DNA from: JBBRMY01 sp038230595
GTDB taxonomy: Bacteria > Bacteroidota > Ignavibacteria > Tepidaquicellales > Tepidaquicellaceae
Length of the DNA stretch: 25,537 nucleotides
Direction: 5' to 3'
Assembly: GCA_038230595.1 (NCBI GenBank)
Contig: JBBRMY010000022.1
Coordinates: forward strand, 1 to 25,537
Positions 15,295 through 23,255 of the stretch are shown here, one piece after another (the first letter of the stretch is position 1; every line of letters starts with the position of its first letter). The position numbers were made by a program, and so were the translations under genes. The notes under the pieces were generated by a model that saw only the letters and a list, made by a program, of their open reading frames with translations, did not search any database and was not told the DNA's origin.

Positions 15295-16782
15295 ATGGAA
15301 ATTTTACAAAATACTAAGACCCCTTCTAAATTAAAGAATACAAACGGAGCTGTCCCACACGCTATTAAGCAGCTGACACCATCTCAGATAGTTGATGAGC
15401 TTGATAAATATATTATAGGACAGAAGAATGCTAAAAAATCCGTAGCTATAGCATTGCGAAACCGCTGGAGAAGGCAGCAGGTTCCTGACTCGATGAAAGA
15501 TGAGATCATGCCTAACAACATTATTATGATAGGACCTACAGGAGTAGGGAAGACTGAAATTTCAAGAAGGATAGCTAAGCTTGCGAATGCTCCTTTCATA
15601 AAGGTAGAAGCTTCTAAATTTACAGAAGTCGGTTATGTAGGAAGAGATGTTGAATCTATGATCCGAGATCTTGCAGATCTTTCATTTAATGCCGTTAAAA
15701 AAGAAAAGAGTGAAGAGGTTGTGGTTAAAGCAAGAGAGAATGCAATTGAAAGAATTCTTGATATACTTGTTCCTCCTGTAAGGAAAAATTCGGCAGCCAC
15801 TGGAGATCAGTCTGCTTCACAGGCTACGGCTCAGGAAAAAACTATAGGCTTTTCGGTTAATAATATTCAGGACAGCAAACAGGACGAATCTAATTTTAAT
15901 ACCAGAGAAAAATTCAGAAATGATATCAAATCCGGAAAGCTGAATAAAAGAGTTATTGAGCTTGATGTGACAAGCGATGGATCACCTATGCTGCAGGTTC
16001 TCGGACCAATGGGTATGGATGATATGGGAATGAATCTTCAGGATCTTTTCGGAAACATGATGCCGAAGAAATCTAAAAAGAGAAAATTAACTATTGAAGA
16101 AGCTTTAAAAATACTTGAACAGGAAGAGTCGAATAAGCTTATTGATATGGATGCAGCAACTAAGGAAGCTCTCGACAGAGTACAGAATTCAGGAATAGTT
16201 TTCATAGATGAAATTGATAAAATTGCCGGAACATCAGGAAAGAATACAAGTTCACCCGATGTATCCAGAGAAGGAGTGCAAAGAGATCTGCTCCCGATAG
16301 TTGAAGGCTCAACTGTAATAACAAAATACGGACCGGTTAAAACTGATCATATTTTATTTATTGCTTCAGGTGCTTTTCATATAGCAAAGCCAAGTGATCT
16401 TATTCCGGAAATGCAGGGAAGATTTCCAATCAGAGTTGAGTTGCATAGTCTTGATGAAGATGATTTCTATAAGATCCTTACTCAGCCGGAAAATGCATTA
16501 ATAAAGCAATATAAAGCTCTTCTCTTAGCTGAAGGTTTTGAACTTAATTTTAAAAATGATGCAATTAAGGAAGTCGCAAAAATAGCAGCAGAGGTAAATG
16601 AGCAGGTTGAAAATATTGGAGCAAGAAGGCTACATACCATTCTTACAACTTTACTGGAGAATATTTTATTTGAAGTGCCTGATAAATACAAGAAAAAGAA
16701 AATTGAAATTGACCGGAACTTTGTACTTGAAAAGCTAAGCTCTATAGTAAAGAATCGTGATCTTAGCAGATATATTCTTTAA
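15295..16782 (+). CDS. hslU: HslU ATPase/unfoldase subunit of the HslVU protease
   Basis: AAA+ unfoldase that recognises substrates and threads them into HslV (495 aa; E. coli is 443). Seen in order: the N-terminal LTPSQIVDELDKYIIGQKNAK segment after a ~25-residue extra leader; Walker A GPTGVGKT at 80-87; pore loop GYVG at 113-116; a substrate-recognition I-domain, ~150-270, carrying extra Ser/Gln-rich residues; Walker B GIVFIDEID at 300-308; arginine-containing sensor stretch QGRFPIRVEL from ~374; and the C-terminal LSRYIL tail that inserts into HslV. The gene starts at an ATG 7 bases after hslV. The extra length lies in the leader and I-domain, not in catalytic parts. Confidence 0.96.
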   Translation: MEILQNTKTPSKLKNTNGAVPHAIKQLTPSQIVDELDKYIIGQKNAKKSVAIALRNRWRRQQVPDSMKDEIMPNNIIMIGPTGVGKTEISRRIAKLANAPFIKVEASKFTEVGYVGRDVESMIRDLADLSFNAVKKEKSEEVVVKARENAIERILDILVPPVRKNSAATGDQSASQATAQEKTIGFSVNNIQDSKQDESNFNTREKFRNDIKSGKLNKRVIELDVTSDGSPMLQVLGPMGMDDMGMNLQDLFGNMMPKKSKKRKLTIEEALKILEQEESNKLIDMDAATKEALDRVQNSGIVFIDEIDKIAGTSGKNTSSPDVSREGVQRDLLPIVEGSTVITKYGPVKTDHILFIASGAFHIAKPSDLIPEMQGRFPIRVELHSLDEDDFYKILTQPENALIKQYKALLLAEGFELNFKNDAIKEVAKIAAEVNEQVENIGARRLHTILTTLLENILFEVPDKYKKKKIEIDRNFVLEKLSSIVKNRDLSRYIL

Positions 16783-16796
16783 AAAAAAATAATTTT

Positions 16797-17525
16797 ATGA
16801 AGAAGACATTTCATTTTTCAGCGAAAGCGACATTAATATTATTAATAACTATATTTATTTACAGCAATTCTTTTTCTCAGATAACTTCAAGAACTGCTTC
16901 TAATCCATATGTTGGATTTGGTTATACATTTGACATATTCACAAACTCAGATGCTTCAGATACATATCCTGCAATAAGCAAAAACTTTGAGCTATTTAAA
17001 GAGATTGCAATTATCGGTGGAATAAAGCTAAACAGATCATTAGCTTTAGAAATTTCTCCGTCATTTGCATTTACAAATACAACAGGGAACCCTGGTTTTA
17101 ACTTTACAGGAACCGACGGTGTACAAAGATTTTATTTCCCTCAGCAGATCAGCTTTACAGCTATTCCAATAAATGCGAGAGTAAAGTTTTATCCTTTCAG
17201 CCTTAACCCTGTTGGTTTCCTCAGCAATGTTTATTTATTAGGTGGCGCAGGTGAAACTTATATTAAAGAAGACTTTACGAATTATATTTATAACAATAAT
17301 ACACTAACAGGATTTCAGGGTCAGATAACTACATCTAATTCATTCTGGAAACCAAATTTTATTCTTGGAGTTGGAATGGGCAGCGCAGCAAAAGTAGGTT
17401 ATTCATTTGAAGCATCTTACAGAATGATCCCTTTAGACGGGTTAAAGGACAAGCCTCAGACAACATCAATCTCAAAAGATCTTAACAGCTTTAATCTTTC
17501 CGCAATAATTCTTTTCAATTTCTAA
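16797..17525 (+). CDS. Predicted outer-membrane beta-barrel protein
   Basis: 242-aa exported protein. A signal peptide (residues 1-27, cleavage near SFS/Q) is followed by alternating amphipathic strands rich in Gly and aromatics (NPYVGFGYTFDIF, SLALEISPSFAFTN, NARVKFYPF, NVYLLGGAGETYI, NFILGVGMGSAAKVGYSFEASYRMIP). It ends in LSAIILFNF with the C-terminal Phe typical of BAM-assembled barrels. About eight strands, similar in size to OmpW/OmpX-type porin-like barrels, but no specific family is recognised. The start is 14 bases after hslU, probably the last gene of the dprA-hslU block. The function is unknown. Confidence 0.7.
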   Translation: MKKTFHFSAKATLILLITIFIYSNSFSQITSRTASNPYVGFGYTFDIFTNSDASDTYPAISKNFELFKEIAIIGGIKLNRSLALEISPSFAFTNTTGNPGFNFTGTDGVQRFYFPQQISFTAIPINARVKFYPFSLNPVGFLSNVYLLGGAGETYIKEDFTNYIYNNNTLTGFQGQITTSNSFWKPNFILGVGMGSAAKVGYSFEASYRMIPLDGLKDKPQTTSISKDLNSFNLSAIILFNF

Positions 17526-17564
17526 CTAATTTATAAGTAAAAACACTCCTCCGTTGTTTCTTCC

Positions 17565-17608
17565 GTTGTTGGTGTTTAGTTCCGATTTATCGGAACGTCA
17601 CCAACAAC
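17565..17608. repeat. Compound hairpin element in the convergent intergenic region
   Basis: Two nested perfect inverted repeats: an outer 10-bp arm pair GTTGTTGGTG / CACCAACAAC (17565-17574, 17599-17608) and an inner 7-bp stem GTTCCGA / TCGGAAC (17579-17585, 17590-17596) with loop TTTA. There is no T run. It is separate from the terminator 47 bases downstream. The size and nested form resemble REP/MITE-like intergenic elements; copy number cannot be seen from this window. Confidence 0.5.
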
Positions 17609-17654
17609 CATCCTGAATGTTATAAAAATATAAGAAATGTTCTTACCATAACAA

Positions 17655-17686
17655 AAAAGGCTTTACGGTCTCCCGTAAAGCCTTTT
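17655..17686. terminator. Bidirectional terminator between convergent gene blocks
   Basis: Perfect 14-bp stem AAAAGGCTTTACGG / CCGTAAAGCCTTTT with TCTC loop. A-run on one side and T-run on the other let it stop transcription from both directions. It lies between the barrel gene (+ strand, ends 17525) and the acyl-CoA dehydrogenase gene (- strand, ends 17709). Confidence 0.93.
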
Positions 17687-17708
17687 CAAATCTAACTCAC
17701 ACAAAAAA

Positions 17709-18857
17709 TTAATTGCTTCCCTTAATCAGCTCCCTTGCAATTACGATCTTTTGAATTTCTGTCGTGCCTTCATAAATTTCCGTGATCTTTGAATCTCTCA
17801 AGTATCTTTCAACCAGATATTCTCTTACATATCCGTAACCGCCGTGAACCTGAATAGCATCCAGAGCAGAACTTACTGCAACCCTGCTTGCCATTAATTT
17901 AGCCATAGCTGCTTCTTTAATATATTTTTTGCCTTCATCTTTTTTACTTGCTGCACTATAGCAAAGAAGTCTTGCTGCATCTACATTAACTGCCATCTCT
18001 GCAAGCTTAAATTGAATAGCCTGTAAATTTGAGATAGGAGCATCAAATGCTTTTCTTTCTTTTGAATATTTTACTGCTGCTTCAAGTGAAGCCTGAGCAA
18101 TTCCTAAAGCCTGTGCTGCTATACCTATCCTGCCTCCGTTGAGAGTTTCCATTGCAAACTTAAATCCTTGTCCTTCTTCTCCTATAAGATTTTCTTTCGG
18201 TACTCTTACATTGTTAAGTCCTATAGAGCAGGTGTCGGAACCTCTGATACCGAGCTTATCTTCTTTTACTCCGGTCTCAACACCTTTATAATCTTTTTCA
18301 ACTATAAATGTCGAGATACCTTTATATCCTAATTCTTTACTTGTCATAGCCTGCATAAAATAATAATCAGCAGTTGTACCATTTGTTATCCAGTTCTTCA
18401 TTCCGTTAAGAACATAGAAGTCGCCATCTTTTTCTGCAGTAGTTTTTTGTGCTGTTGCATCACTTCCTGCTTCAGGCTCTGATAAGCAGAATGCGCCAAG
18501 CTTTTGACCTGATGCAAGCGGCTTCAGGTACTGTTCTTTTTGAGCATCTGATCCCCATTTATTAATTCCAAAACAGACCAATGAATTATTGACTGACATA
18601 ATAACTCCGACTGATGCATCTACTTTTGAGATCTCCTCCATTGCACATACATAACTGACTGTGTCCATTCCTGAACCGCCCCATTCTACCGGTACCATCA
18701 TTCCCATGAATCCAAGCTCACCCATTTTCTTTACTATTTCATAGGGGAATTCAGCTTTTATATCTCTCTGGATCTGCGAAGGAGCTATCTCGTTTTCTGC
18801 AAAATCTCTTGCCGCATCTTTAATAGCCTGCTGGTCTTCATTTAGATCAAAATTCAT
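17709..18857 (-). CDS. Acyl-CoA dehydrogenase
   Basis: FAD enzyme that oxidises an acyl-CoA to a trans-2-enoyl-CoA, passing electrons to ETF (382 aa, the usual length). Motifs: CLSEPEAGSDA at 124-134 and NGMKNWITNG for FAD/substrate binding, ERKAFDAPISNLQAIQFKLAEMA, QVHGGYGYVREYLVERYLRDSKI, and catalytic base E363 in IYEGTTEIQ. The placement of that Glu is typical of short- and medium-chain members. Being last in a series with thiolase and 3-hydroxyacyl-CoA dehydrogenase suggests C4-type acyl-CoA (butyryl-CoA) metabolism or beta-oxidation. No enoyl-CoA hydratase is in the window. The direction of the pathway in the cell is not decided by sequence. Confidence 0.93.
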   Translation of the reverse strand: MNFDLNEDQQAIKDAARDFAENEIAPSQIQRDIKAEFPYEIVKKMGELGFMGMMVPVEWGGSGMDTVSYVCAMEEISKVDASVGVIMSVNNSLVCFGINKWGSDAQKEQYLKPLASGQKLGAFCLSEPEAGSDATAQKTTAEKDGDFYVLNGMKNWITNGTTADYYFMQAMTSKELGYKGISTFIVEKDYKGVETGVKEDKLGIRGSDTCSIGLNNVRVPKENLIGEEGQGFKFAMETLNGGRIGIAAQALGIAQASLEAAVKYSKERKAFDAPISNLQAIQFKLAEMAVNVDAARLLCYSAASKKDEGKKYIKEAAMAKLMASRVAVSSALDAIQVHGGYGYVREYLVERYLRDSKITEIYEGTTEIQKIVIARELIKGSN

Positions 18858-18886
18858 TTTGTGTTATTAAAATTAATAATTTATTT

Positions 18887-19747
18887 TTAAGCTTTCTTTT
18901 GGTATTCGTAAAATCCTTTTCCTGATTTATCTCCGAGATGTCCTGCAGCTACCATTTTTCTAAGTAGGGGACATGGACGGTATTTTGAATCTCCAAGTCC
19001 TTTATGTAAAACTTCCATGATAGAAAGGCAGACATCAAGCCCGATAAAGTCTGCAAGTCTTAGTGGTCCCATAGGATGAGCCATTCCAAGTTTCATTACA
19101 TTGTCTATTGCTTCAGCTGTTGCAACGCCTTCCATAACACAGTACATTGCTTCGTTCAGCATCGGTAAAAGTACTCGGTTTGAAACAAAACCCGGGTAAT
19201 CATTTACTTCAACAGGTACTTTGCTGATCTTTTCAGTAAGTTCTTTTATTGCATTATAAGTTTCATCAGAAGTAGAAAGACCTCTGATAATTTCAACAAG
19301 TTTCATTACAGGTACTGGATTCATAAAATGCATACCTGCAACTTTTTCAGGACGCTTTGTATTTCCTGCAATTTCAGTAATTGAAATTGATGAAGTGTTT
19401 GTAGCCAGTATTGCATCAACTTTGCAAACTTCATCTAATTTTTTGAAAATGCTTTTCTTAATATCAAAATTTTCTGATGCAGCTTCAATTATAAGGTCAC
19501 AATCTTTAGCTTCATCCATATTGACTGAGCTTTTGATATTTGAAAGAACACTTGTTTTCTGTTCTTCCGTTATTGTCCCTTTTTTAACCTGCCTGTCAAG
19601 ATTCTTCGAAACATTTGCAATTCCTTTATTGAGAGCTTGATCGTTAATATCTATCAGAAGAACTTTGTAACCGAACTGTGCAAATGTGTGTGCAATTCCA
19701 TTTCCCATTGTGCCTGCACCAATAACACATATATTTTTAATTTCCAT
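18887..19747 (-). CDS. 3-hydroxyacyl-CoA (3-hydroxybutyryl-CoA) dehydrogenase
   Basis: NAD(P)-dependent interconversion of 3-hydroxyacyl-CoA and 3-ketoacyl-CoA, single-domain form (286 aa). An N-terminal Rossmann fold has GAGTMG at 10-15, and an acidic Asp ends the second strand (LLIDIN). Also seen: IIEAASENFDIKKSIFKKLD, ATNTSSISIT, the catalytic His H140 in GMHFMNPVPVMKLVE, and the C-terminal PMGPLRLADFIGLDV. The size and lack of a hydratase domain match Hbd/PaaH-like enzymes. It is 29 bases upstream of the acyl-CoA dehydrogenase gene and separated from the thiolase by a 65-base gap that contains a hairpin. Confidence 0.93.
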   Translation of the reverse strand: MEIKNICVIGAGTMGNGIAHTFAQFGYKVLLIDINDQALNKGIANVSKNLDRQVKKGTITEEQKTSVLSNIKSSVNMDEAKDCDLIIEAASENFDIKKSIFKKLDEVCKVDAILATNTSSISITEIAGNTKRPEKVAGMHFMNPVPVMKLVEIIRGLSTSDETYNAIKELTEKISKVPVEVNDYPGFVSNRVLLPMLNEAMYCVMEGVATAEAIDNVMKLGMAHPMGPLRLADFIGLDVCLSIMEVLHKGLGDSKYRPCPLLRKMVAAGHLGDKSGKGFYEYQKKA

Positions 19748-19773
19748 TAAAATTTTATTATTTTTAAATTTTT

Positions 19774-19802
19774 AACCTGACAGGTTATTTTCCTGCCAGG
19801 TT
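19774..19802. repeat. Imperfect hairpin between thiolase and hydroxyacyl-CoA dehydrogenase genes
   Basis: 11-base arms AACCTGACAGG and CCTGCCAGGTT (19774-19784, 19792-19802) pair with one mismatch or wobble, loop TTATTTT. The left arm extends into the perfect palindrome AACCTGACAGGTT. On the - strand the hairpin is not followed by a T run, so a full terminator is unlikely. It may attenuate or stabilise mRNA between the two genes, or be a dispersed palindromic repeat. Confidence 0.5.
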
Positions 19803-19812
19803 GCTTTTTATT

Positions 19813-21000
19813 TTAAACTCTCTCAACTAATAAAGCGCTGGCTTCTCCGCCGCCTATGCAAAGAGTTGCAATTCCTGTTTTTGCATTTCTGTTTTTCATT
19901 GCATATAACAGAGTAGTTAGAACTCTTGCACCGCTTGCTCCAATAGGATGTCCAAGTGCTACTGCTCCTCCGTTCACATTCACTTTATCTGTATCGAGGT
20001 GTGCGATCTGATTTACAGCGCATGCCTGAACTGAGAAAGCTTCGTTAGCTTCAAAAAGATCTATATCTTTTGTTTCCATATTTGCTTTTTTCAAAAGATT
20101 TTGAATTGCATAAGCAGGAGATGTAGTGAACATTTCAGGCTTTTGAGCAAATGATATCTGTGAAACGATCTTTGCCATTGGAGTTATACCAAGTTCTTTA
20201 GCTTTATCTGCGCTCATTAAAATTATTGCTGCAGCTCCGTCATTTAAGCTGGATGCATTGAATGCAGTTACAGTACCTTCTTTATCAAAAGCACCTTTTA
20301 ACTTTCTTCCTTTTTCAGCATTGCCTTTTTTAGGCTCTTCGTCTTCAGAAACTATTATTGTTCCTTTTCTGTCTTTTATCTCTACAGGTGCGATCTCTTC
20401 TTTAAAAGCTCCGCTATCAATTGCGGCATTAGCTTTTTTATAGCTGTTCTCAGCAAAATCATCCTGCATTTCTCGGGTTATCTTCATATCTTTTGCACAG
20501 ATCTCTGCAGCACTTCCCATATGAAAATCATTATATACATCCCATAAACCGTCTTTGATCATGCCATCGATCACTGTTCCGTTTCCCATTTTATATCCTG
20601 ATCTTGCTTTATCAAGATAGTAGGGAACATTGCTCATTGATTCAAATCCGCCGCATGCAACTATATCTGCATCTCCGCACATAATTGCCTGAGCTCCGAG
20701 CATAACAGATTTCAATCCTGATCCGCAAACTTTATTGATAGTTAATGCCGGGACAGATACAGGTATACCTGCATAAATTGCCGCTTGTCTTGCAGGAGCT
20801 TGTCCTAAACCTGCAGGAAGTACGCAGCCCATTATTACTTCTGAAATATCTTCAGGCTTTATCCCGGCTCTTTTAATAGCTTCTTTCAATGCAACAGCAC
20901 CTAATTGTGGGGATGATACAGAAGAAAGAGAGCCCATATAACTTCCGATCGGAGTTCTTGCTGCTGAAACTATTACAACTTCTTTTAATTTATCTGACAT
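19813..21000 (-). CDS. Acetyl-CoA C-acetyltransferase (thiolase)
   Basis: Joins two acetyl-CoA to acetoacetyl-CoA, or cleaves 3-ketoacyl-CoA, in the cytoplasm (395 aa). Thiolase motifs: catalytic C92 in TINKVCGSGLKSVMLG, H351 in NGGAVALGHPIGASGARV and C381 in LCIGGGEASALLVERV. The NDGAAAIILMS and FEANEAFSVQACA regions are also present. The sequence is closer to the biosynthetic thiolase type II (degradative versus biosynthetic cannot be fixed here). It starts 7 bases after tpiA stops, with no SD-like site, so it is in the same operon; it is followed by two other acyl-CoA genes. Confidence 0.95.
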   Translation of the reverse strand: MSDKLKEVVIVSAARTPIGSYMGSLSSVSSPQLGAVALKEAIKRAGIKPEDISEVIMGCVLPAGLGQAPARQAAIYAGIPVSVPALTINKVCGSGLKSVMLGAQAIMCGDADIVACGGFESMSNVPYYLDKARSGYKMGNGTVIDGMIKDGLWDVYNDFHMGSAAEICAKDMKITREMQDDFAENSYKKANAAIDSGAFKEEIAPVEIKDRKGTIIVSEDEEPKKGNAEKGRKLKGAFDKEGTVTAFNASSLNDGAAAIILMSADKAKELGITPMAKIVSQISFAQKPEMFTTSPAYAIQNLLKKANMETKDIDLFEANEAFSVQACAVNQIAHLDTDKVNVNGGAVALGHPIGASGARVLTTLLYAMKNRNAKTGIATLCIGGGEASALLVERV

Positions 21001-21006
21001 TATATT

Positions 21007-21771
21007 TTAATTTATAGATTTAATAATATTTATAAAGCTTTTTGCATTTAAACTGGCACCGCCAATAAGACCGCCGTCAATATCACTTTGCGCTAAAAGC
21101 TCAGCACTGTTCTTGTCGTTCATGCTACCGCCGTAAAGTATGCGGATACTTGAAGCTGCTTCTTCAGAATAAAGATCATTAATAATAGTTCTTATTCTTA
21201 CATGCATTTCATTCGCCTGTTCAGTAGTTGCTGTTCTTCCTGTACCAATTGCCCATACAGGCTCATATGCAATAACAAGTTTTTGCAAATTATTTACTGA
21301 TATCTTGTTAAGGCAATTTACGATCTGATTATTAACAACTTCTTCATAATTTCCTGATGCGCGCTCTTCTTCTTTTTCTCCAACGCAAATAATAGGTATC
21401 AGATCATTCTCCAAAGCCTTTGATATTTTTTTGCAAATGCTCTCATCTGTTTCATTATAATTCTGTCTTCTTTCACTGTGTCCCAGAATAACATATGAGC
21501 ATCCTGCGCTTTTTATCATACTACCTGAAACCTCACCTGTAAAAGCTCCGTCATTTTCGGAAGACATATTCTGCGCACCTGTCTTAACAACACTGTTCTT
21601 CAGAATTTCAGAAACAGAATAAACAGATAAGTAAGAAGGACAAACCAGTATTTCTGTTTTCGGATCGTTAAAACCTTCGAGTTCCTCTCTTATGTTCCCT
21701 GCAAGGTGAATTGAATCCGAAACTGTTAAATTCATTTTCCAGTTACCTGCAATAAGCTTTTTTCTTTTCAA
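21007..21771 (-). CDS. tpiA: Triosephosphate isomerase
   Basis: Interconverts dihydroxyacetone phosphate and glyceraldehyde 3-phosphate in glycolysis (254 aa). Catalytic residues are in place: K12 in AGNWKMN, H98 in ILGHSERR and E170 in AYEPVWAIGTG. The phosphate-binding LYGGSMNDKN and GLIGGASL loops follow. The start is TTG, overlapping the gatB stop (TTGA, 4 bp), which supports both ends. Usual partners gapA and pgk are not in the window; it sits between gatB and a thiolase gene instead. Confidence 0.96.
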   Translation of the reverse strand: MKRKKLIAGNWKMNLTVSDSIHLAGNIREELEGFNDPKTEILVCPSYLSVYSVSEILKNSVVKTGAQNMSSENDGAFTGEVSGSMIKSAGCSYVILGHSERRQNYNETDESICKKISKALENDLIPIICVGEKEEERASGNYEEVVNNQIVNCLNKISVNNLQKLVIAYEPVWAIGTGRTATTEQANEMHVRIRTIINDLYSEEAASSIRILYGGSMNDKNSAELLAQSDIDGGLIGGASLNAKSFINIIKSIN

Positions 21772-23246
21772 TTAGCCTCTGTAAGATTTTTTAAAAGAAG
21801 CTCATTTACAATTTTTGGATTTGCTTTACCTTTGCTTTCCTTCATGATCTTGCCTACAAAAAATCCTGCCAGCTTTTTTTCTCCTGACTTATAACGTTCA
21901 ACTTCGCCGGAGCTTTCTGTAAGTACTTTTTTAATAATTGTATCTATCTCATCAGTATCTGAAACCTGTATTAGATTTTTATCTTTAATAATATCTTCAG
22001 CATCTTTTCCGGTTTCGATCATTTCATTAAATATATCCTGAGCAGAATTTTTATTGATCTTTCCTTCAGATATAAAATCTATCAGAGAAGAAATTTTTTC
22101 AGGCTTAACCGGAAATTTACTAACGTCAGTCTTTAGTTCATTTAAAACTCTGCCAACTTCAATATTCATCCATGAAGATGCAATATTAAAGCTCTTTTCG
22201 TTTTTTACTTTAAGACTTCTGATAATTTCTTCAAAGAAAGAAGCATACTCCTTGCTCTGAACTAATACTGTAGAGTCTCCTTCGGAAATCGAATAATCTT
22301 TAATAAATCTTTGCTTCTTTTCAGTAGGGAATTCAGGTAAGTTACTGCCGATCTTGTTTTTTTCCTCTTTTGAAACAGTTACGAAAACAAGGTCAGGCTC
22401 CGGAAAATATCTGTAATCATGAGCGAATTCTTTTGAACGTAGTGGAGTAGTCTTCTTATCCTTTGCATTATAATTCATGGTCTGATAATCTATTCTTCCG
22501 CCTGCTTCAACTATCTCAATTTGTCTTTCTATCTCAACTTCAATTGCATCAGTTACATTCTTAAATGAGTTAAGATTTTTAATTTCAGTACGAGTTCCTA
22601 ATTCTTTAGCATCTTTAAGCATTACGGAAACGTTTGCATCACATCTAAGTGAACCTTCTTCCATATTGCCATCGCAAATTTCAAGATAAACGAGAATTTG
22701 TTTTATTTTATTTAGATATGCGCTTGCTTCTTCAAGTGTGTTAATATCCGGTTCACTGACGATTTCTATTAAGGGCACTCCGCATCTGTTGAAATCAACT
22801 AAAGTTTCATGATCCGAGAAATCGTGTATTGATTTACCGGCATCTTCTTCCATATGTATTCTTGTAATACCTATATTCTTAGATGCTCCTGATTTCAATT
22901 CTATATCTATATGTCCGTCATAACAAATTGGTGTATCGAACTGAGAGATCTGATATCCCTTTGAAAGGTCAGGATAAAAGTAATTCTTTCTTGCAAAAAT
23001 TGATTTATCGCGTATTTTACAATTTGTAGATAATCCCATCTTTACAATAAATTCTACAAGCCTGGAATTAAGTACCGGAAGTACTCCGGGATTGCCTAAG
23101 CAAACAGGGCAAACATTAGTATTTGCCGGAGTATGAAAATCGGTAGAACATGTACAAAATGCTTTTGTATTAGTCAGCATCTGAGCATGGATCTCCAGTC
23201 CTATTACCGGCTGGTATTGATTTCTTATTTCGGTATTTAAAGACAT
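21768..23246 (-). CDS. gatB: Aspartyl/glutamyl-tRNA amidotransferase subunit B (GatB)
   Basis: Kinase/amidotransferase subunit that, with GatA and GatC, turns Glu-tRNA(Gln) and/or Asp-tRNA(Asn) into the amide form (492 aa). The N-terminal domain opens with VIGLEIHAQM, a four-Cys putative zinc site (C31, C33, C46, C49, in CTC and VCPVCLGNPG), FARKNYFYPDLSKGYQIS, HMEEDAGKSIHD, RCGVPLIEIVSEP, LRCDANVSV and RTEIKNLNSF. The C-terminal GatB/YqeY domain (about 350-492) ends with GKIMKESKGKANPKIVNELL. gatA and gatC are not in this window. It follows the IMPDH-like gene by 9 bases and overlaps tpiA. Confidence 0.97.
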   Translation of the reverse strand: MSLNTEIRNQYQPVIGLEIHAQMLTNTKAFCTCSTDFHTPANTNVCPVCLGNPGVLPVLNSRLVEFIVKMGLSTNCKIRDKSIFARKNYFYPDLSKGYQISQFDTPICYDGHIDIELKSGASKNIGITRIHMEEDAGKSIHDFSDHETLVDFNRCGVPLIEIVSEPDINTLEEASAYLNKIKQILVYLEICDGNMEEGSLRCDANVSVMLKDAKELGTRTEIKNLNSFKNVTDAIEVEIERQIEIVEAGGRIDYQTMNYNAKDKKTTPLRSKEFAHDYRYFPEPDLVFVTVSKEEKNKIGSNLPEFPTEKKQRFIKDYSISEGDSTVLVQSKEYASFFEEIIRSLKVKNEKSFNIASSWMNIEVGRVLNELKTDVSKFPVKPEKISSLIDFISEGKINKNSAQDIFNEMIETGKDAEDIIKDKNLIQVSDTDEIDTIIKKVLTESSGEVERYKSGEKKLAGFFVGKIMKESKGKANPKIVNELLLKNLTEAN

Positions 23247-23255
23247 TTAATATAT

